This document shows, in pieces, positions 33,334-41,909 of a stretch of DNA of 64,000 nt; the stretch's first letter is position 1, and each line of letters begins with the position of its first letter. Both the position numbers and the translations under genes were made by a program. The stretch is from UBA7239 sp964509075 (lineage in GTDB: Bacteria; Pseudomonadota; Gammaproteobacteria; Pseudomonadales; UBA7239), in contig CAZDWC010000001.1 in NCBI GenBank assembly GCA_964509075.1, positions 1-64,000 on the forward strand, given 5' to 3'. The notes under the pieces were generated by a model. It did no database searches. It saw only the letters and a program-made list of their open reading frames with translations, and was not told where the DNA came from.

Positions 33334-34278
33334 ATGGGGGCGGTGATGAAGCTCAATGCGGTGTCTGCACAAGCAGAGAATGAAGTGGTACTTGCTGCAG
33401 GCGTTGTGGCGGAGAGTGGCAGTGTAGCGCCTGCTGGCTCGGCCCCTGCTGAAAAGGTGATGACTGAAGCAATGCAGGCGCGCCTGGATTTGCAGAAACG
33501 CAAACTGGAAAAAATGCGCGCGTTAACATTGCAGATATTGCCGCCTGTGTTGGGTATGGGGCTGTTCGTGGCGTTGTGGGCGGTATTGGCCAGCACGCGT
33601 CACGACCTGCCCGGTCCGTTGTCAACCTGGCATTCAGCGGTGGAATTGTTTTCCGATCCTTTCTACAAGCACGGGCCGAATGATCAGGGTATCGGTTGGA
33701 ATATTCTCAATTCACTGAAGCGTGTCGGGCTGGGTTTTGGTGCGGCAGCGGCAGTCGGTATTCCACTGGGATTTCTGGTTGGTCGCTTTGCTTTTGTGGG
33801 CGGCATGATGGCGCCCATTATCGGTTTGCTGCGCCCGGTGTCGCCACTGGCCTGGTTACCGATTGGTTTGCTGGTATTCCAGAAAGCCGATCCTGCGTCC
33901 ATATGGGTAATTTTCATCTCCAGTATCTGGCCCATCATTATCAATACAGCACACGGCGTTTCGCGTATTCCACAGGATTATTTGAATGTCGCACGGGTAT
34001 TGCAGTTGTCGGAGTGGAAAATTTTTCGCAGCATTTTGTTTCCCTCTGTTCTGCCTTACATGATGACAGGTATTCGCCTGTCCATCGGTGTGGCGTGGCT
34101 GGTTATCGTGGCAGCGGAAATGCTGACGGGTGGCGTGGGTCTGGGATTCTGGGTGTGGGATGAGTGGAACAATCTCAATGTTGAACACATTATCGTTGCT
34201 ATTTTTGTGGTGGGCATGGTGGGCTACGCGCTGGAATATGCGTTGCTGCTGATCGCCAAACGCTTTTCCTATGAATAA
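33334..34278 (+). CDS. nrtB: Nitrate ABC transporter permease NrtB-like
   Basis: Inner-membrane channel subunit. The start at 33334 has GAGG eight bases upstream; a GTG at 33316 and an ATG inside nrtA at 33259 are alternatives. 314 residues: a low-complexity Ala/Glu-rich cytoplasmic N-terminus of about 65 residues, then about six membrane segments (LPPVLGMGLFVALWAVL first). The ABC-permease EAA-like loop appears as LNVARVLQLSEWKIFRSILF with LPYMMTGIRLSIGVAWLV. It is 25 bp after nrtA and 15 bp before nrtD. Confidence 0.92.
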   Translation: MGAVMKLNAVSAQAENEVVLAAGVVAESGSVAPAGSAPAEKVMTEAMQARLDLQKRKLEKMRALTLQILPPVLGMGLFVALWAVLASTRHDLPGPLSTWHSAVELFSDPFYKHGPNDQGIGWNILNSLKRVGLGFGAAAAVGIPLGFLVGRFAFVGGMMAPIIGLLRPVSPLAWLPIGLLVFQKADPASIWVIFISSIWPIIINTAHGVSRIPQDYLNVARVLQLSEWKIFRSILFPSVLPYMMTGIRLSIGVAWLVIVAAEMLTGGVGLGFWVWDEWNNLNVEHIIVAIFVVGMVGYALEYALLLIAKRFSYE

Positions 34279-34293
34279 TGTCGGGGTGTGAAT

Positions 34294-35106
34294 ATGTCTG
34301 ACCATGTTGTATCTGCGGAAAAATTTGTGTCGATTGAAAATGTCGGCATTGAATTCAATGGCAAGAATGGACGTTTTGTGGCATTGCAGAATGTCAATCT
34401 TGCGGTGAAGAAAGGCGAATTTGTCTCGATTATCGGGCACTCCGGTTGCGGCAAGTCTACGGTGCTGAATCTGGTGGCGGGGCTTTACAGTCCTACGCGA
34501 GGTGTGTTGTTGTGCAATAACCGTGAAATTGGCGGGCCTGGTCCGGATCGCGGCGTGGTGTTCCAGAATCATTCGCTATTGCCTTGGATGACGTGTTTTG
34601 AAAATGTCTATCTGGCCGTCGAGAAAGTTTTTGGTGGCGCGGAGAAAAAAGATGCCCTGCGTGAGCGTACTGACAAAGCGTTGAATATGGTGGGGCTTAC
34701 CCATGCGCGCGACAAATTGCCGGGCGAGATTTCCGGCGGCATGAAACAGCGTGTGGGTATTGCGCGGGCATTGGCAATGGAGCCGAAAGTCTTGCTGATG
34801 GATGAGCCTTTCGGTGCGCTCGACGCGTTGACGCGTGCACATTTGCAAGATGAATTGATTCGTATTGTAGGTGAAACCGGCAGCACGGTAATCATGGTGA
34901 CGCATGACGTGGATGAAGCTGTGTTGTTGTCGGATCGCATTGTGATGATGACCAATGGGCCTGCTGCAACTGTCGGTGAAATTCTGGATGTGCGTCTGCC
35001 GCGTCCAAGGGATCGCCTCACGCTTGCAGAGAACGTGGATTATCATCACTACCGCACGGCAGTCATGCAGTTTCTCTATCATCGCGAGAAGCGCCCGGCC
35101 GCCTGA
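34294..35106 (+). CDS. nrtD: Nitrate ABC transporter ATP-binding protein NrtD-like
   Basis: ATPase that powers the importer. The ATG at 34294 follows GGGGTG; a GTG two codons earlier is possible. 270 residues with Walker A GHSGCGKST, Q-loop VVFQNHSLLPW, signature EISGGMKQRVGIARAL, Walker B VLLMDEPFGALDA and switch His in VTHDVDEA. There is a single ABC subunit and no NrtC-type fusion with a second binding domain, so the transporter is presumably NrtA-B2-D2. A terminator follows after 26 bp; no nitrate or nitrite reductase gene is in the window. Confidence 0.92.
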   Translation: MSDHVVSAEKFVSIENVGIEFNGKNGRFVALQNVNLAVKKGEFVSIIGHSGCGKSTVLNLVAGLYSPTRGVLLCNNREIGGPGPDRGVVFQNHSLLPWMTCFENVYLAVEKVFGGAEKKDALRERTDKALNMVGLTHARDKLPGEISGGMKQRVGIARALAMEPKVLLMDEPFGALDALTRAHLQDELIRIVGETGSTVIMVTHDVDEAVLLSDRIVMMTNGPAATVGEILDVRLPRPRDRLTLAENVDYHHYRTAVMQFLYHREKRPAA

Positions 35107-35132
35107 GTCGCCGAACACTCCGCAGTAACTTC

Positions 35133-35156
35133 AGGGCGCTAAGCGCCCTTTTTTTT
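35133..35156 (+). terminator. Rho-independent terminator of the nrt operon
   Basis: AGGGCGC (35133-35139), loop TAA, GCGCCCT (35143-35149), then a run of T residues to 35156. Confidence 0.92.
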
Positions 35157-35237
35157 GGCATGAAAATAACGGTGGCGCACCTATTGTGTACGTTATGAGT
35201 TGTTCTGCATTTATATTTTTTTCCGCGATAAGAGTTT

Positions 35238-35306
35238 TGCACCAAACTGAGTAATAAAATTCAAAAAATAAAATTAAAGAATCGCCAGCTGCATTTTATT
35301 GGTGCG
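35238..35306 (+). promoter_or_regulatory. Two NtrC-like sites upstream of the porin gene
   Basis: TGCACCAAACTGAGTAA (35238-35254) has a perfect left NtrC half site TGCACCA; TGCATTTTATTGGTGCG (35290-35306) has TGCA and TTGGTGC at the correct 17-bp frame. The centres are about 117 and 65 bp upstream of the predicted sigma-54 start. Each alone is weak; together with the promoter they are suggestive. Confidence 0.4.
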
Positions 35307-35335
35307 GTTTTGATTCTGTAACAAAATATTCATAT

Positions 35336-35353
35336 TTGGCATTGTGGTTGCTT
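35336..35353 (+). promoter_or_regulatory. Sigma-54 promoter of the porin gene
   Basis: TTTGGCATTGTGGTTGCTT: -24 GG at 35338-35339 and -12 GC at 35350-35351 with 10 bases between them; TGGCA and TTGCT fit the consensus. A start near 35363 would leave a leader of about 28 nt before the ATG at 35391. Confidence 0.75.
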
Positions 35354-35390
35354 GTGAGGCATTGCACTGTTAACTCACTGGAGAATGCCC

Positions 35391-36773
35391 ATGAAATCTA
35401 GAAGCTGTCGTCAGCGTATGTTGTTTTCTTTACCCTTGCTGGCAAGCGCCGCAGGATTCTCTTCGGTAGTGCAAGCCTGGGACCCGATCCAGGACGCATT
35501 CACTACCACTGCCAAGGTGAAGCTCAATTTCCGTTTGCGCTATGAGGATGTGGCGGATGACCTTGCTGATGGTTTTGCAAAGGATCTGTCGCTGACATCT
35601 GCGCAGACCAAAAAAGATGCAGAGGCCATTACCTTGCGCAGCCGCATTACCTATGAAACCGGTACCTGGAACGACTTGTCGTTGCTGCTGGAGCTGGATG
35701 ATGTCAGCGCCTTGATGGCGGAGCATTACGACGACGGAGTCAATGGCAACAATACAGGTGACCACAATTACAGCGTTATAACTGATCCGGAAGGCACGGA
35801 AGTGAATCAGGCTTCCTTGTCGTACGCAGGTGTTCCTGGCACCGTATTTAAATACGGACGCCAGCGTATCATGCTCGATAATGAGCGTTTTGTGGGTGCA
35901 GTGGGATTTCGCCAGAATGAGCAGACGTATGATGCATTTTCAGTAACCAATAAAAGCATCAAGGATCTCACGGCATTCTATGCGTATGTAAACAATGTCA
36001 ATCGCATTTTTGGTGAGTCGAACAAGACGGCAGGCGATCATGAGCAGAATACCCACTTGATCAATCTCAAATACCAGTTCGGGAATTATGGTGCGCTCAG
36101 TACCTATGCATACCTGATTGATGATCAGGCTCCAACTGCTGGTGCAACTTATACTGAAGGTGAATATTCTTCTGATACCTATGGTGTGCGCTGGGCTGGA
36201 AAAATTCCGGCTGGAAATCTGGCGTTCAAATACAATCTGGAATACGCAAAACAGAATGATGCTGATAATAATCCTGTTGAATATGAGGCGGATTACAAGC
36301 TGGCGGAATTCACGTTTGGCAGTGACTTGATTGCTGCAGGTATAGGCCGTGAAATTCTGGGGGCGGATACCGATGCCACAACCAAAGTCAGCGGGGCATT
36401 GGCCAACAAGGGGTTCCAGACCCCATTGGCAACGCTGCATAAATTTCAGGGCTGGACGGATCAATTTCTGTTTCGAGGTACGGGCAATGTGCCGGTCGGT
36501 ATGGAAGATACTTATGCCGTGGTGCAGGGCAAGATCAAGAATTACAGCTGGAGTGTGAATTACCATGACTATCAGGCCGCTGAAAGTTCAACACTGGCTG
36601 CGTGGGATGGCGTGGAAGATATGGGCAGCGAGGTAGGTGTGTCACTCGAGAAAAGCTGGGACAATTATCTGGTGGGCATCAAGTATTCTGTTTACAGCGC
36701 AGACGATGTCGATAGCGGGTTTCTTGTGGATGACAAGGCCAAGTTGTGGTTGACCATGCAGGCATCCTTCTGA
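35391..36773 (+). CDS. Outer-membrane beta-barrel porin, alginate-export/OprD-like, probably for nitrogen substrate entry
   Basis: 460 residues from the ATG at 35391 (GGAG seven bases upstream; the ATG at 35385 is too close to it). A signal peptide ends near VVQA-WD. The mature part alternates hydrophobic and polar residues in beta-strands, starts AKVKLNFRLRYEDV and ends with Phe in LWLTMQASF, the outer-membrane C-terminal signal. FKYGRQRIMLDNERFVGAVGF resembles the alginate_export/porin family. A sigma-54 promoter and NtrC-like sites, like those of the adjacent nrt operon, suggest it admits nitrate or another nitrogen source; specificity cannot be read from the sequence. Confidence 0.82.
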   Translation: MKSRSCRQRMLFSLPLLASAAGFSSVVQAWDPIQDAFTTTAKVKLNFRLRYEDVADDLADGFAKDLSLTSAQTKKDAEAITLRSRITYETGTWNDLSLLLELDDVSALMAEHYDDGVNGNNTGDHNYSVITDPEGTEVNQASLSYAGVPGTVFKYGRQRIMLDNERFVGAVGFRQNEQTYDAFSVTNKSIKDLTAFYAYVNNVNRIFGESNKTAGDHEQNTHLINLKYQFGNYGALSTYAYLIDDQAPTAGATYTEGEYSSDTYGVRWAGKIPAGNLAFKYNLEYAKQNDADNNPVEYEADYKLAEFTFGSDLIAAGIGREILGADTDATTKVSGALANKGFQTPLATLHKFQGWTDQFLFRGTGNVPVGMEDTYAVVQGKIKNYSWSVNYHDYQAAESSTLAAWDGVEDMGSEVGVSLEKSWDNYLVGIKYSVYSADDVDSGFLVDDKAKLWLTMQASF

Positions 36774-36795
36774 TGGATTGAAGTGGGGTCAAGAT

Positions 36796-36835
36796 GGGGT
36801 CAGAGTCTAGCGCAAGCGCTTTTGACTCTGGCCCC
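36796..36835. repeat. REP-like nested hairpin after the porin gene
   Basis: Outer stem GGGGTCAGAGTC (36796-36807) with GACTCTGGCCCC (36824-36835), one G-U pair in 12; inner stem AGCGC-AA-GCGCT (36809-36820). A partial copy, TGGGGTCA, lies directly upstream (36784-36791). The GGGGTCAGAGT end resembles REP elements mobilised by Y1 (RAYT) transposases. It may also act as a terminator between the convergent porin and cobS genes. Confidence 0.75.
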
Positions 36836-36858
36836 GTTGGCCGTTGAATTTCCGACGT

Positions 36859-37617
36859 TCAGTTTGAGCAGAGGATAATCAGTATCGCCAACTCGGCGAG
36901 TTGTTGAGTGCCGCCCAGACAGTCGCCGGTATAGCCGCCCAGGCGTTGTTTGAGATACCAGGCCATCGCACTGCGCAAAGCCCACATAAGTGATACTGCG
37001 ATCAATGCTTGTGCCAGAGGCATCGACAGAATCGCAGGCAAGCAGGTGGCAAGCAGGAATAACGCATCATTGCGTGTGAATGGAAAATCCGGTGTTTTGA
37101 TTTTGCTGGGATCAGGGGAGTCTTTGACATAATCAAGAGATAGCAGCAGGGATGTAGACAGTGCTCGGCTCAGCACATGTCCGACAAATAATGCGCGTGC
37201 AGCAGTACTGAAATCCATGTTACCCAGCAGGCTGATCTTCGCGCCCAGCATCAATGTCAGCCCGAGTGTGCCATAGGTGCCTAGGCGCGAGTCCTTCATG
37301 ATCAGCAGCACATGTTCCTTCTCCCAGCCGCCGCCAAAAGCGTCACACATGTCGGCGAAGCCGTCTTCATGGAATGCGCCAGTGAGCAGGATGGTGAGTC
37401 CGGTGCTTAGGATGATGGCGGGCCACCACGGCAACACCTGCATGAAACTCCAGAGCAACGCGATATGGATCAGCGCCACCAGTGCGCCGACCAGTGCGAA
37501 CCATCGTGAGATGCCTGTGTGCAGTGCAGCATCGAATCGCACCCAGCGATATACCGGGAGGCGAGTGAGAAACATGACTGCCATCAGAAATTGTTGCCAG
37601 AGCGCGTGCCACTGCAT
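36859..37617 (-). CDS. cobS: Adenosylcobinamide-GDP ribazoletransferase (cobalamin synthase)
   Basis: Membrane enzyme of the last part of B12 assembly: joins adenosylcobinamide-GDP with alpha-ribazole. 252 residues from the ATG at 37617, whose MQWHALWQQFLMAVMFLTRL fits the family start; the open frame continues to a TTG at 37698 inside the chemoreceptor gene. The metal-binding signature GAFHEDGFADMCDAFGGG and IMKDSRLGTYG are intact, with five or six membrane segments. No other cob gene and no cobalamin riboswitch is seen nearby. The window's radical SAM protein may need the product. Confidence 0.93.
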   Translation of the reverse strand: MQWHALWQQFLMAVMFLTRLPVYRWVRFDAALHTGISRWFALVGALVALIHIALLWSFMQVLPWWPAIILSTGLTILLTGAFHEDGFADMCDAFGGGWEKEHVLLIMKDSRLGTYGTLGLTLMLGAKISLLGNMDFSTAARALFVGHVLSRALSTSLLLSLDYVKDSPDPSKIKTPDFPFTRNDALFLLATCLPAILSMPLAQALIAVSLMWALRSAMAWYLKQRLGGYTGDCLGGTQQLAELAILIILCSN

Positions 37618-37694
37618 GACCGGGGTGCTACCGAGAAGCGGGATCGCATTATGCGCGAAGATATGCAAAACCCAAGCGGTATTGCAGGCCGAAA

Positions 37695-39332
37695 TCAAAA
37701 ACGGAAACGTGAGACGCTGTCATCCATTTGTGTTGCCATGCCTTGCAGTTGCGTGGTGGCTTCGAGGCATTGCTGCACCGTGCAGCCAACCTTTTCCGAC
37801 AGTGTGGTGATTCTGCTGATTTCATCCAGAATGGTATTGGTAGCGAGGGTTTGTTCCTTGGCGGTCTGCACCACATCCAGTATTTGCTGCAGGCTGCCTC
37901 GTGTGCTGCTGGCGATGTCCTTCAGTGTGGCGGCGGCGCTCTCGGTGGTTTTGACGCCGGTAGTTATGCCGTCGGTTGCAGCGTGCAGGGTTTTGACCAC
38001 GTTTTGCGTGTCCTGCTGTATACCTTCGACTACGCCTGTAATCTGGCTGGTGGCTTCTGCGGTGCGGCTGGCGAGGCTGCGTACTTCATCGGCCACCACG
38101 GCAAAACCGCGACCTTGCTCGCCGGCGCGCGCGGCTTCGATAGCGGCATTGAGCGCCAGCAGGTTGGTTTGCTCGGCGATGGCGCGTATCACACCGACGA
38201 TGGAGCCGATGTTTTCGGATTGACGAGCCAGTCGTTCGACATTGCCTGACGCAGCATGTATCAGCTGGTACAAGTCCTGTATCTGGCGATTGGTATCATT
38301 GATACATGCGGCGCCCTCTTCGGCGCAAGCCACCGTTTCGCGCGAATTTTTTTCGCAGACTTCCGTTTTTTCCTGTGCGGCCTTTGCGCAGCGCGAGATT
38401 TCTTCGGCAGCCGAACTGATGGAAAGCGCAGCATCATTTTGTTTGTCGACCATGGATTGCACCTGCCGGCTTTCATCGGCGAGTGATGCGGTTGCCGCGC
38501 TGATCTGTGTGCTGGATTGCTTCATGGTGCGCACCATGTCGGCGAGATGTTTTGTCATGTCGCGCATGCTGGCCAACAGGCTGCCGGGCTTTGCGTTGGC
38601 ATTGATGTCAATCGCGAGATTGCCCTCGGCGACATGCTGCACAATGTAGTGGGCCTCATCAGGCTCTCCGCCCAGTGTGTTCATCAGTTTGCGTGTCAGT
38701 CGCACGCTGAGCAAAACTGCAATAATGATGGCCGTGCTGGAAATTGCCAGAATTCCTTTTGAAACCCGATTGAAATCCTGCTGCAAGGCTTCTGTACTGC
38801 TGCGCGTGTTGCCATCGGCAGTGGCAATCAACGCGTCAATGGCCTCGACATAGTCTGCTTCGGATTTGTCATAGCTGCCCTGCAGCAGCAGTGTTGCAGA
38901 CTGCACTTCGCCGTTATCCGAAAAATGCATGATCTGGTTGCGTACCGGTATTACCTGATCGCGTGCTTGCCTGATATGTGCAACAAGCGCTTTGATTGAT
39001 TCACTCGTCTGCAAGGCGGCGAGGCTATCCAGAGAGAATTTTTCCGCTGTTTGCGCAGCTGCCAGTGCTTTCTTCTTGTTGTCGTAGTCGGCTTGGGAGT
39101 CGGTCAACAGCAGGTCATGCAGCAACTGACTGGCTAGATCGCTGCTTTTGAGCAGCTGGCGCGTATTCGTGTTAATCGTGATGGCATCATCAAAGGTCTG
39201 TTGCGTGCGTAGGCCCATTGCGTGCATGCGCTCGATGGCGGCGCTGGCAATGATGATCATGAACAGGCACAGTGGTGCCAGTGTCAGTGTCAATTGCTGA
39301 CGGAAGGAGCTGTGTCCTGTCCTGCTGGTCAT
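37695..39332 (-). CDS. Methyl-accepting chemotaxis protein
   Basis: 545-residue chemoreceptor. TM1 about residues 15-35 (LTLTLAPLCLFMIIIASAAI), a periplasmic four-helix-bundle-like ligand domain, TM2 about 193-213 (ISSTAIIIAVLLSV), HAMP, then the cytoplasmic signalling hairpin with the highly conserved tip EQGRGFAVVADEVRSLASRT. No CheR-tethering pentapeptide at the C-terminus (ends VSRFRF). It starts 10 bp after the periplasmic sensor gene at 39343, which suggests the two are co-expressed and that the soluble sensor may hand its ligand signal to this receptor. Confidence 0.92.
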   Translation of the reverse strand: MTSRTGHSSFRQQLTLTLAPLCLFMIIIASAAIERMHAMGLRTQQTFDDAITINTNTRQLLKSSDLASQLLHDLLLTDSQADYDNKKKALAAAQTAEKFSLDSLAALQTSESIKALVAHIRQARDQVIPVRNQIMHFSDNGEVQSATLLLQGSYDKSEADYVEAIDALIATADGNTRSSTEALQQDFNRVSKGILAISSTAIIIAVLLSVRLTRKLMNTLGGEPDEAHYIVQHVAEGNLAIDINANAKPGSLLASMRDMTKHLADMVRTMKQSSTQISAATASLADESRQVQSMVDKQNDAALSISSAAEEISRCAKAAQEKTEVCEKNSRETVACAEEGAACINDTNRQIQDLYQLIHAASGNVERLARQSENIGSIVGVIRAIAEQTNLLALNAAIEAARAGEQGRGFAVVADEVRSLASRTAEATSQITGVVEGIQQDTQNVVKTLHAATDGITTGVKTTESAAATLKDIASSTRGSLQQILDVVQTAKEQTLATNTILDEISRITTLSEKVGCTVQQCLEATTQLQGMATQMDDSVSRFRF

Positions 39333-39342
39333 TGCGTGCGCC

Positions 39343-39891
39343 TCAGGGAATCTGGTTGATGCGCAACCCCATGGTCAGCGTGCCAATGGCCTTGCCGTCC
39401 TTCATGACAGGGACTGATATCTGGGCAATGGTTTCTGCGGCGCTGGCATCCTGTTTGGGGCGGGCGATAAACGTTTTGCCTGCGCCGTTGGCCCAGGCTT
39501 CGGCAAATTTAGGTTCATCGCCCTGCCAGTAGTCCGATGTGACTTCGGTAATCGCGACATTAGCGCCTTGATTGTCCGTGAGGATGGATTCCTTGAAATA
39601 GGGTTGGGCCTTCTCGCAGGCGCTGAGCGCAACAGCTGCCGGGTTAGCCTGGAGTTCCTGGGCGAGTGGCACAGCGCCTTTGGCTTCGGTCCATGCTTTA
39701 TCTGTTTGCTGAATCTGTTCCAGCGTGAGTCCCTGGGTATTCTGGGCCTCCACGGCTGCGACCACTTCAGGCAGGGCGGCGCACTTGGCGACTTCCGCTT
39801 CGACGCTTTCCGGGCTGCCAGCGAGCGCGCTCATCGAAGTGGTAACAGCCAAAGCTAGCAAGGCGGCAAACTGTAATTTCAGGCGGTGCAT
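39343..39891 (-). CDS. Periplasmic PDC/Cache-like sensor protein
   Basis: 182 residues from the ATG at 39891; GGAG lies seven bases upstream, whereas the ATG two codons earlier is one base from it. A signal peptide ends near SALA-GS. There is no membrane anchor, so it is probably a free periplasmic protein. The C-terminal half (SILTDNQGANVAITEVTSDY, WQGDEPKF, then ISVPVMKDGKAIGTLTMGL) has the look of a PDC/Cache small-molecule sensor domain, usually the extracellular part of receptors. Two Cys (in AKCAALPE and SACEKAQ) may form a disulfide. Upstream of and probably co-transcribed with the chemoreceptor gene. Confidence 0.75.
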   Translation of the reverse strand: MHRLKLQFAALLALAVTTSMSALAGSPESVEAEVAKCAALPEVVAAVEAQNTQGLTLEQIQQTDKAWTEAKGAVPLAQELQANPAAVALSACEKAQPYFKESILTDNQGANVAITEVTSDYWQGDEPKFAEAWANGAGKTFIARPKQDASAAETIAQISVPVMKDGKAIGTLTMGLRINQIP

Positions 39892-40108
39892 GGTCATTCT
39901 CCAGCTGCGATTGGTGGCTATATGAACTGTAGTAGCGGATTTCCGGATTGCCATTCGCGTCGCGATTTGCTCAATGAGGCACGGCGCGGCGAGCTGGTGT
40001 TATTTGTCAATCAAGCTGCAAAATTCAGTCAAATAGCGGGGACAAATTGCCGGGGCTTTCCTGTAGAATGCCGCGCCAATTGAAGTACCGCCCTTTGGGG
40101 AGCCTCCG

Positions 40109-41890
40109 GTGAAGCCCACCAACATCCAAGACCCTGAATATTTCCATAAAGTCGTTGATTGTCAGTACGCCTGCCCGGCGCATACGCCAGTCCCCGAATA
40201 CATCCGCCTGATCGCTCAGGAACGCTATGCCGAGGCCTATATGGTCAACTGGGAATCGAATGTATTCCCGGGCGTGCTGGGCCGCACCTGTGACCGCCCC
40301 TGCGAACCGGCGTGCCGACGCGGGCGCGTGGAAGAGCAGCCGGTGGCCATCTGCCGCCTGAAGCGTGTCGCTGCCGATAACAAGGGCGATGTGCAGGCGA
40401 TGATGCCGGCGATACCGGCACAGAAAAACGGCAAGCGCATTGCGCTGATTGGTGGCGGCCCTGCGGCGCTCACGGTGGCGCGGGATCTGATGCCGCTCGG
40501 TTACGAGATTGATCTGTATGACGATCAGCCCGCCGGTGGCGGTTTCATGCGCAGCCAGATACCTTCTTTCCGTCTGCCGCATGAAGTGCTGGACCAGGAA
40601 GTCAATTTCATTACCGATATGGGCGTAGTCACACACTACAACACCCGCATCGACAGCCTGAACGGCATTCTCGACAAGAACTACGATGCAGTGTTTGTCG
40701 GCACTGGCGCGCCGCGCGGTCGTGATCTGCAATTGCCGGGTCGTGAGGAGGCTGATGCCAACATCAAGATCGGCATCAACTTTCTGGCCAATGTTGCCTT
40801 CAATCACACCGACAAGATCGGCAAGCGTGTGCTGGTCATCGGCGGTGGCAATACCGCGATGGATTGCTGCCGCACAGCGCGCCGCCTCGGCGGTGAAGAT
40901 GTCAGGATCGTGGTGCGCAGCCCGTTCGAGGAAATGAAAGCCTCGCCGTGGGAAATTGAAGACGCGCAGCACGAAGGCATTCCGTTTTTCAACAACCATG
41001 TGCCCAAAGAATACGTGGTGGAAAACGGCAAGCTGGTTGGCATGAAATTCGAAAAAGCGGTTGCCTCTATCAATGCCGAAGGCCGGCGCGAAATGAAGCC
41101 GACCGGCGAGATCGTATTCTTTGAATGCGATGACGTGTTGATGGCAGTCGGTCAGGAAAATGCCTTCCCGTGGATTGAAGCCGACAGTGGTGTTGCGTTC
41201 GACAAATGGGGCATGCCGGTACTGGATGCCGTGACTTACCAGTCAACCAATCCGAAAGTGTTTTTTGGTGGTGATGCGGCTTTTGGTCCGAAAAACGTTA
41301 TCACGGCCGTAGCGCAAGGCCATCAGGCGGCAATCTCCATTGACCTGTTCTGCATGGGCAAGTCTGTGCAGGAGCGTCCGGCGCCGGGTACCAATCTGGT
41401 CAGCCAGAAAATGGGAATCCATGAGTGGAGTTACGACAGCGCTGTCTCTCACGAATTGCGTCACGCCGTGCCGCATGCGCCGAAAGAAAAGACGCTCAGC
41501 GATCGCATGCTGGAAGTGGAACTCGGCTTTGACCGCGATACGGGCTATCAGGAAACCCAGCGTTGCCTGAACTGCGATGTGCAAACCGTATTTACGGCGA
41601 ACAAGTGCATTGAATGTGATGCCTGTGTCGATATCTGTCCCACACGTTGCATTACCTTTACGCCGGCAGCGGATGACGAGAATGTACTGCGCACAAAACT
41701 GAGTGCGCCGTCCGTTAATCATGAGCAAGCGCTTTATATTGCGGATGGCTTGAGCACGGGTCGCATCATGGTCAAAGACGAAGACGTGTGCCTGCACTGT
41801 GGTTTGTGTGCCGAGCGTTGCCCGACTTCTGCGTGGGACATGCAGAAATACCTGTATACCGTCAGCAAAGCCGGCAAATGTGCCGCTTGA
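40109..41890 (+). CDS. GltD-like FAD/NAD(P) oxidoreductase subunit with multiple Fe-S clusters (KorC-like)
   Basis: 593 residues, GTG start with GGGGAG upstream. N-terminal Cys motifs CQYACPAHTPVPEYI and CDRPCEPACRRGRV bind Fe-S as in glutamate synthase small subunit; FAD site IALIGGGPAALTVARDL; NAD(P) site VLVIGGGNTAMDCCRTARRL; and two ferredoxin-like 4Fe-4S motifs near the C-terminus, CIECDACVDICP and CLHCGLCAERCP. It precedes the alpha and beta genes of a 2-oxoacid oxidoreductase (19 and 11 bp gaps). The set matches the 2-oxoglutarate:NADP oxidoreductases of Azoarcus and Thauera, where such a subunit links the ferredoxin-type enzyme to NAD(P). Confidence 0.88.
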   Translation: MKPTNIQDPEYFHKVVDCQYACPAHTPVPEYIRLIAQERYAEAYMVNWESNVFPGVLGRTCDRPCEPACRRGRVEEQPVAICRLKRVAADNKGDVQAMMPAIPAQKNGKRIALIGGGPAALTVARDLMPLGYEIDLYDDQPAGGGFMRSQIPSFRLPHEVLDQEVNFITDMGVVTHYNTRIDSLNGILDKNYDAVFVGTGAPRGRDLQLPGREEADANIKIGINFLANVAFNHTDKIGKRVLVIGGGNTAMDCCRTARRLGGEDVRIVVRSPFEEMKASPWEIEDAQHEGIPFFNNHVPKEYVVENGKLVGMKFEKAVASINAEGRREMKPTGEIVFFECDDVLMAVGQENAFPWIEADSGVAFDKWGMPVLDAVTYQSTNPKVFFGGDAAFGPKNVITAVAQGHQAAISIDLFCMGKSVQERPAPGTNLVSQKMGIHEWSYDSAVSHELRHAVPHAPKEKTLSDRMLEVELGFDRDTGYQETQRCLNCDVQTVFTANKCIECDACVDICPTRCITFTPAADDENVLRTKLSAPSVNHEQALYIADGLSTGRIMVKDEDVCLHCGLCAERCPTSAWDMQKYLYTVSKAGKCAA

Positions 41891-41909
41891 TGACGAGGAG
41901 AATGCATCC

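Noticed and set aside
37618..37698. Cobalamin riboswitch or longer N-terminus for cobS
   Set aside because: The region is the 3' end of the chemoreceptor gene, and the B12-box sequence is absent; the extension from TTG has no family similarity.
40041..40069. Promoter GACAAA-17-TAGAAT before the KorC-like gene
   Set aside because: The -10 box is good but the -35 match is poor; not strong enough to list as a feature.
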